A DNA stretch of 64,000 nucleotides from Undibacterium sp. YM2. GTDB lineage: Bacteria; Pseudomonadota; Gammaproteobacteria; Burkholderiales; Burkholderiaceae_D. Numbering within the stretch: the stretch's first letter is position 1; each line of letters starts with the position of its first letter. A model generated the notes under the pieces. That model was not told where the DNA came from and did no database searches. It saw nothing but the letters and a program-made list of their open reading frames with translations. The translations under genes were made by a program, and so were the position numbers. Where the stretch lies: assembly GCF_009937975.1 (NCBI RefSeq), contig NZ_AP018441.1, positions 6,386,001-6,450,000 on the forward strand, read 5' to 3'. Positions 18,111 through 29,173 of the stretch are shown here, piece after piece.

Positions 18111-20189
18111 TTACCAGACCTTGACCCTGTCCTTGGGTGCCAGATAAAGTTTCTGACCAGGCTGCACGGCAAAGGCATCGTACCAGGCATCCAGATTACG
18201 CACGGTCAGGACGCGGTATTGTCCTGGTGCGTGTTCATTGGTGATGATGGCTGTGCGCAAGGTTTCATCACGCATCTTGCCGCGCCAGCTGCGGGCATAG
18301 GCGAGGAAGAATTCCTGTTCATCATCCTTGGTAATGGCCTGGCCTTTTTGTTTCATCGACGCACGATAGGCGTCATAAGCGGCCATCAAACCGGCCAGAT
18401 CGGCAATGTTTTCACCCAGGGTCTGTGCACCATTCACTGACAGGTCGGGGAAGGCCTTGTATTGATTGAACTGGGCGATCAGGGCTTTGGAAGAAGTCTT
18501 GAAATGCGCGAGGTCAGCCTTGCTCCACCAGTTGCGCAATTCGCCTTTTGCATCAAACATGGCGCCGGAATTATCAAAGCTGTGGCTGATTTCATGGCCT
18601 ATGGTGGCACCCAAAGCACCGTAATTGGTGGCGTCGCTGGCAGTCAGGTCAAAGTTCGGCGATTGCAAATACGCCGCCGGGAAATTGATGGCATTTTGCA
18701 GCGGCATGTTAACGGCATTCACCAGTTGCGCATTCATGCACCATTCGGTGACATCCACAGGCTGGCCAAATTTTGCAAGGGCGCGGCTGTATTCAAATTC
18801 CTGCGAACGCTCGCGGTTGCCATAGGCATCATTTGCATCGACCACCAGGCCAGAATAATCGCGCCACTTGTCCGGGTAACCAACACCAACATAGGTCGAT
18901 TTAATTTTTGCCAATGCCTCTTGCTTGGTGGCTGGCGTCATCCATTTCAAGGCCTGTACGCGTTCGCCAAAGGCAGCAAGGATATTGCTGACCATGCCAT
19001 TGATACGGGTCTTGGATTCAGATGAGAAATTCTCGGCCACATACAATTTACCGACTTCTTCACCGACCGCATTATTGGTTGCTGCCACTGCATATTTCCA
19101 GCGCGGCTGAGGTGCTTTGGCACCGCTGAGTGCGCTGTAAAACTTGAAGCGCTGGTCAAAGAAGGCCTGTGGCAATACCGTGGAACGCGTGTTGATGGCA
19201 TGGAAGCGCAAATAATCCTGCCAGTTTGCCAGCGGCGTTTTCGCTACCAATGCCGACGATGCCTTCAATGCAGTGGGATGCCAGATGATGAATTTGCTTT
19301 GTCCATCCAGACCTGCCGCCTTGAAATAAGCTGCCCAATCCAGGCCTGCGGCTTTTTTATTGAAGTCAGCCAGCGTCCAGGTATTGTCCGCTTTCAAGAC
19401 ATCCGAAGTGTCTTCACGATTCGCATGGCCTTTGGCGATCAGCATTTCCAGATCAAAGACACGCTTGGCGGCTTGCTCGGCATCGGGCACATTCGCCAGT
19501 TTCAGGGTCGCAGCAATATGCGCCAGATAGTTTTTCCTTAGTTCAGCCATCTTGGGGCTGGCCGACAGATAGTATTCACGGTCAGGCAGGCCCAGGCCAC
19601 CTTGCAGCAGGTAAGGCATGTATTTCGTGTGGTCATGGAAGCCTTGCGACACCCATAGGCCAAACAGGTTTTCAGTAAATACATTGGTGGCATTGATAGG
19701 ATCGACGTCGGCACGTAAATGCTTGCCCAGATAAGTCGCCAGCGCGGCCTTATCCTTGAGGTCGGCAATACTTTGCATCTCGCCTTGCAGCGGTGTCAGG
19801 CCACGTTTGTTGATGACATCGGTATTGAGGTAAGAAGTGTAGAAGTCACCGATCTTGCGCACGGCACTGCCTGCTTCAGCCTTGGTTGATTGCTCTATGA
19901 TTTTCAGGACCTTGGCATCAGACTCTTCTTTCAGGACATCAAAAATGCCGACTGCAACTTTGTCGTCAGGGATGATGGCAGTTTTTTCCCAGCCACCGTT
20001 GGCATAGCGGTTAAAGTCGTCACCGGGGGCAACTGCGGTATCCATGCCGCTTTCTTTTTTTGTCGGTGCAACGTTTTTTGAGACAGGAGCGTCGGCAGCA
20101 TGTGCCATGCCGTTCATCAAGGGTATGGCCAGCATGACTTGCAGACAGACACTGGCGATGGGCTTTAATTTAAATATTGTCTGGTTCAT
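18111..20189 (-). CDS. Secreted M13 (neprilysin-like) zinc metallopeptidase
   Basis: 692 aa, full family length. N-terminal signal peptide ending near MNGMAHAADA. Peptidase_M13_N (about 50-430) begins with the typical PGDDFNRYANGGWEK. The catalytic half contains GHEISHSFDNSGAMFD (HExxH), the downstream ENIADLAG that supplies the third ligand, and the C-terminal RVLTVRNLDAWYDAFAV segment. M13 enzymes cut oligopeptides at hydrophobic residues; export suggests periplasmic or extracellular peptide degradation. Monocistronic by appearance, 102 bp downstream of an M28 peptidase gene on the same strand. Confidence 0.95.
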   Translation of the reverse strand: MNQTIFKLKPIASVCLQVMLAIPLMNGMAHAADAPVSKNVAPTKKESGMDTAVAPGDDFNRYANGGWEKTAIIPDDKVAVGIFDVLKEESDAKVLKIIEQSTKAEAGSAVRKIGDFYTSYLNTDVINKRGLTPLQGEMQSIADLKDKAALATYLGKHLRADVDPINATNVFTENLFGLWVSQGFHDHTKYMPYLLQGGLGLPDREYYLSASPKMAELRKNYLAHIAATLKLANVPDAEQAAKRVFDLEMLIAKGHANREDTSDVLKADNTWTLADFNKKAAGLDWAAYFKAAGLDGQSKFIIWHPTALKASSALVAKTPLANWQDYLRFHAINTRSTVLPQAFFDQRFKFYSALSGAKAPQPRWKYAVAATNNAVGEEVGKLYVAENFSSESKTRINGMVSNILAAFGERVQALKWMTPATKQEALAKIKSTYVGVGYPDKWRDYSGLVVDANDAYGNRERSQEFEYSRALAKFGQPVDVTEWCMNAQLVNAVNMPLQNAINFPAAYLQSPNFDLTASDATNYGALGATIGHEISHSFDNSGAMFDAKGELRNWWSKADLAHFKTSSKALIAQFNQYKAFPDLSVNGAQTLGENIADLAGLMAAYDAYRASMKQKGQAITKDDEQEFFLAYARSWRGKMRDETLRTAIITNEHAPGQYRVLTVRNLDAWYDAFAVQPGQKLYLAPKDRVKVW

Positions 20190-20291
20190 TATTTTCTTTC
20201 TTATAAATTCTTGTAGAGATTTTGTCTAAGGATAGACGGCATAGGCTTGGAAATCATTTTTCAGGACAAGTTCCACCATCTTTTTATTGTT

Positions 20292-21911
20292 TTATTTCCT
20301 TACTTTCGCAAATGCATCATTTTCCTTCCAGACCGGCATTTTCGGGGCATCAGCAATTTCGCGTCCCAGGTTGAGAGTGAACTGTGCCTGCTCAGTCATG
20401 CCGGACAGATCCCAGCTTGGGTCATACTCGTCTGTGACCTGATGATAACGCTTGCCATAGCCACGCGCTTTTTCCTGTGAGGCTTGCGGCTCATTGATAT
20501 AGTCACGGCCACTGCCTATGGAAAATGCCGGTACTCCGGCCTTGGCAAAGCTGAAATGGTCGCTGCGGAAATAGCCACCGGCCACATCCACACGCGGCGG
20601 CGCAACTGTCATGTTCATGCCTTGCGCCACCTTCTTTGCAGCAACGATGAGGTCACTGCGGTCGGCACCAAAGGCGCTGATGTCCCTGGTACGGCCTACA
20701 AAATTAAGCGTATCGAGATTCAGGGCTGCCGCTGTCTTGTTCAAGGCCCACAGCGGGTGCGCCGCATACCAGGCGCTGCCCAGCAGGCCTTGTTCTTCTG
20801 CTGCCACCCACAGGAACATCTGGCTGCGTTTTGCTGGTTGCTGCACTGCTGCCTTTGCCATCGCCAGCAAGGCTGCTGTGCCTGAACCATTATCGACGGC
20901 ACCGTTATAAATCTGATCACCTGCACCTTCCTGCTTGCCCAGGTGATCCCAGTGGGCACTGTAGATCACCAGCTCGTTTTTCAATTGCGGGTCAGTGCCG
21001 GGTACGATGCCTGCGATATTGAATTGCTCAAGCTGGCGTATGTGCGATTTTGCCTCACCCTTGAGCCTGGCCTTGATGGCGACGGGTTTGAAATCCTTGC
21101 GCTCAGCTGCCTGACGCAAGGCATTCAAATCCAGGCCTGATGCGGCAAACAGGGTATTTGCTGCGCCATCGGTAATCCAGCCTTGTATCGCCAAACCTTT
21201 GGCATCTTTATTCGCCAGCTGGAATTGCTCGCCCATGCCGCCGTTTTTCAAGACATCCCAGCCTATATTTGCTGACGCATCGGTATGTATCAGCAAAACT
21301 CCGGCAGCACCACGGCGCAGGGCTTCTTCAGTCTTGTAAGTACGGCGGCCATAATAAGTCAAAGCCTTGCCGCCAAAGCGGTCTGGCTGTTCTGCGGTGG
21401 GTTGCGGATCATTGACCATGACGACGAGGATCTTGCCTTTACAATCAACATCCTTGAAATCGTCCCATTGCTCTTCTGGAGCGTTGATGCCGTAACCGAC
21501 AAACAGCAATTCATGATCAAACTGGTGCGAGCTCATCGCATCACCCGCACTCCAGATCCAGTCTTCACCAAAAGTCAGGTTGAGTGACCTGGCAAGTTTT
21601 ATATTGACCGAGCTTTCCAACGGCAAGGATTTGATGCCATTGATGCTAACCGCTTGCCTGTAACTCTTGCCATTGGCTGGCAATAAACCGGCAACGGCTG
21701 CCTGAGTTTCGAGGTAGGCTACCGTCAGGTCACCACCGCGCTGGCCTGTGCCACGGCCTTCAAACAGGTCAGAAGACAGTAGTGCCAGGTGGGCACGCAA
21801 GGCGGTTTCATTTACCCTGGCATCTTGTATCTGGGCTTGGCTGTACGAGGAAACGGTGAGCGCCAGGCCCAGTAAGGCCGCAGGCAAATAGTGTGCAGAA
21901 TGTTTTTTCAT
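20292..21911 (-). CDS. Secreted M28 family aminopeptidase
   Basis: 539 aa from ATG 21911 (MKKHSAHYLP…), which opens a good signal peptide (LPAALLGLALTVSSYSQA); the open frame extends to 22199 but that region covers the divergent gene start. A PA-type insert (about 110-280) precedes the M28 catalytic domain with YSAHWDHLG (first Zn His/Asp), GAVDNGSGTAAL (bridging Asp), AAEEQGLLGS (catalytic Glu pair) and the last His at YHQVTDEY. Predicted to release N-terminal amino acids from peptides outside the cytoplasm, in line with the M13 peptidase next to it. Confidence 0.92.
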   Translation of the reverse strand: MKKHSAHYLPAALLGLALTVSSYSQAQIQDARVNETALRAHLALLSSDLFEGRGTGQRGGDLTVAYLETQAAVAGLLPANGKSYRQAVSINGIKSLPLESSVNIKLARSLNLTFGEDWIWSAGDAMSSHQFDHELLFVGYGINAPEEQWDDFKDVDCKGKILVVMVNDPQPTAEQPDRFGGKALTYYGRRTYKTEEALRRGAAGVLLIHTDASANIGWDVLKNGGMGEQFQLANKDAKGLAIQGWITDGAANTLFAASGLDLNALRQAAERKDFKPVAIKARLKGEAKSHIRQLEQFNIAGIVPGTDPQLKNELVIYSAHWDHLGKQEGAGDQIYNGAVDNGSGTAALLAMAKAAVQQPAKRSQMFLWVAAEEQGLLGSAWYAAHPLWALNKTAAALNLDTLNFVGRTRDISAFGADRSDLIVAAKKVAQGMNMTVAPPRVDVAGGYFRSDHFSFAKAGVPAFSIGSGRDYINEPQASQEKARGYGKRYHQVTDEYDPSWDLSGMTEQAQFTLNLGREIADAPKMPVWKENDAFAKVRK

Positions 21912-22034
21912 ATGGTTATTATTCAGGACAGGATAGTGAGTGCAGCAGATGGTTTTGAGCAGGAAAGTCAGAATACGTTCAACATCTGCAAGTAAAATTG
22001 TGTATTTTATTGATATTGCGATACCAGATTGACC

Positions 22035-22577
22035 ATGCTCCCAAAAAAAACCACCTTGTTTGCCATGCTGACCTGCCTTTTGACGACGCAGGTACATGCT
22101 GCTGGCTGCCAATTGCACAAGCTTGCCGTGACTCCGCTTACGCCAGGGCAGTATGAGACTTTCCATGCAAAGTCCAAATCCGTGGAATTGCGCTTCCATA
22201 GCGAGGCCAATGATCCTGCAGTCGATGCCTTTCCCGAGCCACCTTTACAGGTCTTGCAACTCGCCACAAATACCCGGTGTGAAATCAACGGTGGTATCTG
22301 GGTCAGGAAAGATGTCTATCTGAGCCAGGGCGAACAGGTGCTGGTCACCCATGAATATAGTGGCTCGAATGATTTTCTGATGTTCTACAACACGGCCAGT
22401 TGCACCAAACTGCATGAACTGGATGTATCTGCATCCCAGTGGAAGATCACTGGTGACACAATACGCGTACAGAACATGGAGCAGACAAGGAAAGCACAAG
22501 CAGCCAGGCAATATATGTTCGACGCCAGTTGCAAGCCTGTCGCCAAGTTCAGCAAGCCAGGCAAAGCTGGCCAATAG
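22035..22577 (+). CDS. Secreted protein of unknown function
   Basis: 180 aa from ATG 22035 (TTG at 22029 also in frame). Signal peptide MLPKKTTLFAMLTCLLTTQVHA then a mature part with four Cys residues and a beta-rich look, ending in a basic tail. No family recognised. Divergent from the M28 peptidase with only ~120 bp between starts, and followed by a strong terminator. Confidence 0.7.
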   Translation: MLPKKTTLFAMLTCLLTTQVHAAGCQLHKLAVTPLTPGQYETFHAKSKSVELRFHSEANDPAVDAFPEPPLQVLQLATNTRCEINGGIWVRKDVYLSQGEQVLVTHEYSGSNDFLMFYNTASCTKLHELDVSASQWKITGDTIRVQNMEQTRKAQAARQYMFDASCKPVAKFSKPGKAGQ

Positions 22578-22595
22578 CAGAAATAGAGCGCATAA

Positions 22596-22629
22596 AAAAA
22601 CGGCCTGTCATTACCGACAGGCCGTTTTT
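22596..22629. terminator. Bidirectional intrinsic terminator
   Basis: Perfect 14-bp stem (AAAAACGGCCTGTC) with a 6-nt loop, with A and T tracts on the two flanks, between the secreted-protein gene (+) and glutamate dehydrogenase (-), so it can stop both. Confidence 0.9.
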
Positions 22630-22641
22630 ACCAAGCATGAA

Positions 22642-25600
22642 TCAAGCCAGGTGACGTAACTCGCGCAAGGCGACGGATACCGGTGCCAGGTCCGGTCCCT
22701 GTGCGCTGATGGTAGTCAGCAAGGCCGTCAGCCTGTCTATCGCTGGCGCGTGCTGTGCGTGCCAGTTGCTGACATCTTCCTGACGTGACAACAGGCCACG
22801 GGTGATCTGGCTGGCTATCGAATACACATCATCCCTCGCACTGCCACGTGCCTGGGTCTGCCACAGAGTGTCAGTAGGCAGGCGGTTGATCTGATTGCGC
22901 CAGCCAGTCAGGCCCAGCTCATCATCGATGCCAAAGTAGGCGCGGGCCACCTGTTCAAGGTCACTGCTGGTGCTTTGCGCCAGATCGACCAGGTCCAGTG
23001 CCGGGAAGATGTATTCCAGTGCCGTCAGGTTTTGTGCCAGCGTGGCTTCTACCCCGGCTTGCGTCAGCGCCTCGGCTTCTTTTTGCCAGCTTGCATGGGC
23101 ATTGGCTGGCAGCCAGTCATCGAGTTGCCAGCGCAGCTCGCGTGCTGCCGGCTGATAACGCTGTATCAGGGTAGGCAAGTCTGTGCTTTGCGAACGTATG
23201 CGCAACATCCAGCGCGAAGCCCTTTGGGCAATTGCAATCAGCTTGGACAAGAGGTCGAGTTGCAGTTTTGAATCAACCTTGTAATCCAGTGCATCGATCT
23301 GATCCCACAATACTTCCAGATCAAAAATCTCGCGGGCCAGGGTGAAGGCGCGTATCACGTCTGCCGCGGTTGCACCTGCCTCAGTAGCGATGAAATTGAC
23401 GAAGGTCGCACCGGCACGGTTCACCACGGTATTGGTGATGAAGGTGGCAATGATTTCGCGCTTCAGCGGATGATGGGCGATTGCTTCGGCAAAACGCTCA
23501 GACAGCACCTGCGGGAAGTAAGCCTTTAATGCACGGCTGAAGAAAGGGTCATCCGGCAAATTGCTGGCGACCAGTTCATCAAACACCGACATCTTGGCAT
23601 AGGCCAGCACGACCGCACCCTCAGGTGCAGTCAGGCCCTGCTTCAAGGCCTTGCGATGGAAAATTTCATCATCGCTAGGCAGGTATTCAATCGCGCGGTT
23701 CAGGCGGCCCTGTTTTTCCAGCGACTGCATCAGTCTTTGTTGGCCATCAAGTACATACAGCGGGCGGTGCGCGGCAATATCCAATGCCTGACTTTGATAG
23801 TAATTATCGGTCAGCACCAGGTGACCAACTTCATCAGTCATTGAGGCCAGCAAGTCATTACGCTGCTTCAGGGTCAGGTCACCGGCTTCGACGATGCTGC
23901 CCAACAGAATCTTGATATTGACTTCATGGTCAGAGCAATCAACGCCAGCAGAATTATCTATTGCATCGGTATAGATACGACCACCTTTTTGCGCGAATTC
24001 TATGCGGCCATTTTGTGTGCAACCAAGGTTACCGCCTTCAGCCAGCACCTTGCAGCGCAGGTCGCTGCCATTGACGCGGAAGGCGTCACCAGCCTTGTCG
24101 CCAACCTGGGCGTGGGTTTCATACTTGGCCTTGACATAGGTGCCTATGCCACCGTTGTACAGCAAATCTACCGGGGCCTGCAAGATCGCACGCAGCAGCT
24201 CCACAGGCGTCAGTTCGGCAGTTTCTATGCCCAGCACAGCGCGTGCTTCCGGGCTCAGGCTGATGGATTTAGCGGTGCGTGGGAACACGCCGCCGCCAGC
24301 AGAAATAAGGCTCTTGTCGTAATCATCCCAACTGGAGCGCGACAGATTGAACAGGCGCTGGCGTTCGGCAAATGAAGTTGCCACATCAGGTGATGGGTCG
24401 ATGAAAATATGACGATGGTCAAAGGCGGCTACCAGCTTGATATGCTGGGACAAGAGCATGCCATTACCGAACACGTCGCCTGACATGTCACCGATACCAG
24501 CCACGGTGAAGGCTGTGTCCTGCGTATTTACGCCGAGCGAACGGAAATGACGCTTGACCGATTCCCAGGCACCGCGGGCAGTAATACCCATCTTCTTGTG
24601 GTCATAGCCGACCGAGCCACCAGACGCAAATGCATCACCGAGCCAGAAACCGTAGTCAGCAGAGACTCCATTGGCGATATCCGAGAACGTTGCCGTGCCC
24701 TTGTCAGCCGCGACCACCAGATAAGGATCATCGACATCATGGCGTATCACCAGTTTAGGCGGCACTACAGCGCCCTTGACGATATTGTCAGTCAGGTCCA
24801 GCAAGCCGGACAGGAAGATTTTGTAGCAAGCCACGCCTTCGGCCTGATAGGCTTCACGGTCTGTCGCTGGTGGTGCATTCTTGAGGACAAAACCACCTTT
24901 GGAACCAACCGGCACAATGACCGTATTCTTGACTTGCTGGGCTTTTACCAGGCCCAGGATTTCAGTACGGAAGTCTTCACGTCTGTCAGACCAGCGCAAG
25001 CCGCCACGGGCAACCTTGCCGCCGCGCAAATGCACGCCTTCGACACGCGGTGAATAGACCCAGATTTCAAACAGGGGTTTGGGTTCTGGCACACCCGGTA
25101 CTTCACGCGGATTGAGCTTGAAGCTCATGTAGGGCTTGAACGCGCCGCTGGCCGTGGTTTGCCACAGATTAGTGCGCAAGGTCGCAACAATGGTTGCGAT
25201 GAACTGGCGCAGGATACGGTCTTCATCGAGGCTGGCGACATTGCTCATCTGCGCTTCCAGCTGTTCGCGTATATGCTTTTGTGCCTGTTCGCGGTCACCA
25301 ACATAATCAGGCTTGAAGCGGGCACCAAACAGTTCGGCTATCAGTTGCGTGATAGGTGCATTCTTGTTCAGTGCTGCTTCTATGTAGTTCTGGCTATAGG
25401 CAAAACCCAGTTGCTTGAAATAACGCGAGCAGGCACGCAAGACGGCAATGGAGCGTGCATCCAGCGTGGTATTGAGTACCAGGCGATTGAGGTCATCACT
25501 TTCAACCTCGCCGCCCCAGGCTTGCGAGAACAGGTTTTCAAAGCGCACTTTGACTGATGACAAATCGGTATTGGCAGGTAATTGCAAGCCAAGGTCATGT

Positions 25601-27401
25601 ATCCACAAAGTCTCTGCACCGCTGACGATGGCGTACGGATGTTCATCCAGTACCCTTGCCCCATGTGTTCCAGCACGGGAAGGGAATCGGATAGTGCCAC
25701 CTTGGCAGTGTTATAAATCTTGAAGCGCAGTATGCCAGGTCCCGCATCGAGTGGACGGTAGAGTTTGACCATCATCGGTGCGCCGGGATTCAGGCTGGCC
25801 AGCATGTCTGCATCTTCTGCACCCACCAGGGCAGAAAAATCTTCCCGGTAAGCTGTAGGGAAGGCATTGGCAAAACGGTTGGCCAGGCTCAGGCCATTGC
25901 CTTCACCATGCGAGCGCAGCAACTCTGCCGTGCAGTCATCTTCCCAGCGTTGCGCGAGTTTGGCGATGCGCGCTTCCAGTATGGCGAGATTGACATTTTG
26001 CGGCGCGATATCCTTGGCCCTGACCAGATAATGGATACGCGCCAGTGGACTATCGGTCAGCATGGGCGTGAATTCTATCGATTGCCCATTGAGGGCCATC
26101 ATCAATTCATTGCCTATCTTGACGCGCAATTCCGTGTTGTAACGGTCACGCGGTACAAATACCTGGGCCGAAGTGAAACGGCCAAAGGGGTCGCGGCGCA
26201 GGAACAAACGGGTGCGCTGGCGTTCTTGCAGGCGCAGGATACCGATAGCATGATCAGCCAGGGTTGCAGCATCGATCTGGAACAATTCATCACGCGGATA
26301 ATCATCGAGAATGGCTTGCAGCGACTTGGCGGCATGGCTCTCGGGCACGACGCCAGAGGTATTCATGACATTCGTTACGCGCTGACGTACCAGGGGGATA
26401 TTGCCTACCGGTTCAGAATAAGCTGTTGAGGTATATAAGCCCAGGAAGCGCGATTCACCAATGACATTGCCTGCATCATCAAAACGCTTGACGGCAATAT
26501 AGTCCAGCCAGGCTGGCCTGTGCACAGTAGCGCGTGTCATGGCCTTGGTGACCATGACCATTTCTGTCGAATCCATCAGGGCCACGACTTCTGGTGGTAA
26601 ACGGGTTTCAGCCGTCTTGACGGGGCCGCGCAAAATACCCAGGCCAGAATCGGCAATCGCCACCAGGCTGACATTGTCGCCTTCGCGCTTCAGGTCATAG
26701 TCGCGCACACCGAGGAAAGTGAAATGGCGGTCTTCCAGCCAGGCCAGGAAGGCAATCGCTTCATCGCGTTTTTCTGGTGCCTGGGTAGCTCTTTCACAAG
26801 CGGCGCGCACTTCACGTGCACGCGCCAGCATGGGTTGCCAATCAACCACAGCACCACGTACATCAGACAAGACACTTTTCAAATCTTCTACCAGCGCCTG
26901 TTGTGCGGCCTGGTCAACAATACGGTCACATTCAACCAGGATCAGGGATTCTACCGGGTCACTACGGCCCGCCGCCTTTGCCGCTGCCACGGTGCTGACT
27001 GCAGTCACACTACCGTTCGCATCACGGGCGACGCTCATCAGCGGGTGCACTATCCAGTGTGCAGTACGGCCACTGCGGTTGATCGCCATCGTCACCGAAT
27101 CGACCAGGAAAGGCATATTGTCATTCACAATCTGCACGACAGTATGATCGCTGACAAAGCCATCTTCTGCCAGGGTGGGGTTGAACACCCTTATCTTGGG
27201 CGTATTTGCGGCCCGCGGTGCATCCAGCAAACGCCAGTGGGCATTGGCCTGGGCAAACAGCGTAGCCGGACCCCGGCTGACGATCTCATCCGGGTCAGTG
27301 TTTTCAAAATAGGCAGTGATGAATGAGCCCTGGCGTTCAGATGCAGGGCCGGTGTGCGCTTGCGCATAAGCAATCAGCTCAGCGAAGTGGGAAGAGGTCA
27401 T
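22642..27401 (-). pseudogene. gdhB: NAD-specific glutamate dehydrogenase (~1,586 aa), split by a single-base frameshift
   Basis: Two overlapping minus-strand frames, 27401 to ~25660 and ~25660 to 22642, together encode one large NAD-glutamate dehydrogenase of the 180-kDa class (glutamate + NAD+ to 2-oxoglutarate + NH4+). The N-terminal half holds the ACT-like regulatory region (SDHTVVQIVNDNMPFLVDSV); the C-terminal half holds the catalytic domain with KVARGGLRWSDRREDFRTE and SKGGFVLKNAP. RBS AAGGAG precedes ATG 27401. The frame is lost at a CCCC run at 25659-25662 (GGGG in the gene): adding one G restores MGARVLDEHPYAIVSGAETLW, so a single base is missing and both sides are otherwise undamaged, with 4,760 nt present against 4,761 needed. 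Either a sequencing error or a very recent mutation; a real break would remove the catalytic domain. Confidence 0.9.
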
Positions 27402-27756
27402 ACGTTCTCCTTCTGTTGGAAGATAACGAGAGATAAAGGTGCAAGTCTGCGCACCATATTGTGCAAGTATCCTCCATTATGCGGATGGAAACAAACGGGA
27501 TTTCCCTTACGAGCGTACGGAAAATTAACCGCCAGACCACACAACTGGTATTGACTGCAGGCAGTTCTGGGCAAGTGTTGCTTACTTACACAAAAATGCC
27601 GACAAAATGTGAGAACATCGAGCCCAGGCTAAATGCAGCTTTTTTGCTTTTTCTCAAGCCCATAGAAATAAGAGGATACAAATTTCAAATAAGAATGCTG
27701 ATGAATCCTTATGTGCAGCGCAGCATGATGGACGTAGCCGATTGTATTTCATCACT
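27402..27756. other. Intergenic region upstream of glutamate dehydrogenase
   Basis: 355 bp without a convincing gene. It holds the leader and presumably the promoter of the dehydrogenase (ribosome site AAGGAG just before 27401) and the downstream end of the 27757 gene. Short open frames on the plus strand lack ribosome sites and protein-like composition. No clear hairpin or palindrome seen. Confidence 0.5.
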
Positions 27757-28500
27757 CTAATGATTGAAACGAACTGGTTGCATAAACCAGCCCACAATAC
27801 TGGCAATCAGTATGATGGCAGCCAGCCACACCAGCTTGCGCCATGTCTGACCACTGCTTTTGAGTATCTCGAAACTATCAACAAAAATGGTTTCGCAGGC
27901 ACCATTGCCGGTATCGGTGCGGACGATGCTGGTGCCGCGCTTGAAAGCGAAGCCATGGTTATGTGAATATTCAGACAAACGACCGCGCAGGTGTATCTGG
28001 TCGCCCACTTCGACTTTTTGCATGATCTTGGCGAGGCTGGGCTGGTCGGTCAGCAGATGGTTGTTTGAAATGGCAGTCTGGTCAAATGCAGCAAATGCTT
28101 CTGCTGTCGATGCCCGGAAATTGCAGGTGAACTGACCGCTGGAAAAACTGATGTCGTTGTAAGAACCATTGCGTGCATTATTACCCCAGATGACACAGAT
28201 ATCCATGACATTCAAATGGTCGTTCCATTCGCGATGCAGGTAATCCCAGCCTGTGCTGGTGTCATGTCTGCTGACGACCAGACCAACCAGGTCATAGTCA
28301 TATAATGGTTGTACCTGGTAATCGACACCGCCTCTGCTGACTGCAAATGCGGTTTGCTCTATCTTGGTTTGTACTGGTTCATTCAAGAGCACATTATTCA
28401 ATTCAGCAGGAGGTGGCAATACGTCTCGCCGCCATATCGCGTATAGCAAAAGACAAAGGCTGAATGTCATCAGCCATTTCAAAAAAGTACGCGTTGTCAA
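27757..28500 (-). CDS. Membrane-anchored protein of unknown function
   Basis: 247 aa. A hydrophobic helix at each end (FLKWLMTFSLCLLLYAIW near 7-24 and LVWLAAIILIASIVGWFM near 222-240) encloses a ~200-residue domain presumably in the periplasm, with three Cys residues (DICVIWG, QFTCNFR, NGACETI). The central VEVGDQIHLRGRLSEYSH looks like a beta-barrel/OB-type strand pair. Not assigned. It begins 16 bp downstream of the 187-aa gene and is probably co-transcribed with it. Confidence 0.72.
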   Translation of the reverse strand: MTTRTFLKWLMTFSLCLLLYAIWRRDVLPPPAELNNVLLNEPVQTKIEQTAFAVSRGGVDYQVQPLYDYDLVGLVVSRHDTSTGWDYLHREWNDHLNVMDICVIWGNNARNGSYNDISFSSGQFTCNFRASTAEAFAAFDQTAISNNHLLTDQPSLAKIMQKVEVGDQIHLRGRLSEYSHNHGFAFKRGTSIVRTDTGNGACETIFVDSFEILKSSGQTWRKLVWLAAIILIASIVGWFMQPVRFNH

Positions 28501-28515
28501 GGTGCTTAATCCAGC

Positions 28516-29067
28516 TTAATCCAGCTTCAACAAGCTGGCATCATGCAATGAGCAAGCCTGCACTTTCGCGCCAAAAAAATCGGCCTGTAGCTGAAATGCA
28601 CGCAGGATTCTTTGACGACCAGCTTCATCCTCCGGCAAAGTAAAAATCACCTTGAGTACATTGGCTGCATTCGTGCCCTGTATTGTGGCGATGGGCTGAG
28701 CCAGAGCCGTAGAGGCGTTCGCTGAAGCTGTCGTTGCTGCTGGCGGCAGCATCAATTGCATTTCAGCCAGGACTTCGGCCTCTGTAATGATGACAGTGTC
28801 ATGCGCGCCATGAAATTTTTTACCGCCTGAACTTGGGTCAGCGATGCCGCCGGTGATTTCAAATTCGCTTGCAGAAATGCGCTCATAGTGGAACGCCTGC
28901 CAGCCACTGTTTTGCTGTTCTGCAGGTTGGGCCGCCAGAAACTTGCGGTTGGCTACTGCTGCCATGGCCAGTGCTGCCACGCCTCCACCCGCGATCATGC
29001 CGACTGGCAATATCTCGGCCAGGTTATCGGGAATATCTTCGACGCTGGTCAGGCTAACTTCACTCAT
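28516..29067 (-). CDS. Uncharacterised protein with one membrane segment
   Basis: 183 aa from ATG 29067 (a TTG at 29079 is the alternative). A hydrophobic stretch LPVGMIAGGGVAALAMAAVA sits at about residues 20-40, followed by a soluble region with a low-complexity Ala/Thr part (PPAATTASANASTALAQP, about 113-132). No family recognised. Precedes the membrane-anchored 247-aa gene by 16 bp; the two probably work together. Confidence 0.65.
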   Translation of the reverse strand: MSEVSLTSVEDIPDNLAEILPVGMIAGGGVAALAMAAVANRKFLAAQPAEQQNSGWQAFHYERISASEFEITGGIADPSSGGKKFHGAHDTVIITEAEVLAEMQLMLPPAATTASANASTALAQPIATIQGTNAANVLKVIFTLPEDEAGRQRILRAFQLQADFFGAKVQACSLHDASLLKLD

Positions 29068-29082
29068 CTTTTGTCTCAATCA

Positions 29083-29142
29083 AAAAAGGCCACAGGCGCA
29101 TTGTATTCCTGTTCGGGAAGACTAAGCGCAAATGGCCTTTTT
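29083..29142. terminator. Possible terminator with long loop
   Basis: AAAAAGGCCA (29083-29092) and TGGCCTTTTT (29133-29142) are perfect inverted 10-mers with a 40-nt loop, between the M28 gene end (29174) and the next gene start. The A/T ends suit an intrinsic terminator but the loop is long. Confidence 0.4.
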
Positions 29143-29173
29143 GAAAGAATAAAGTGTGAAGTATCTGTATTAT

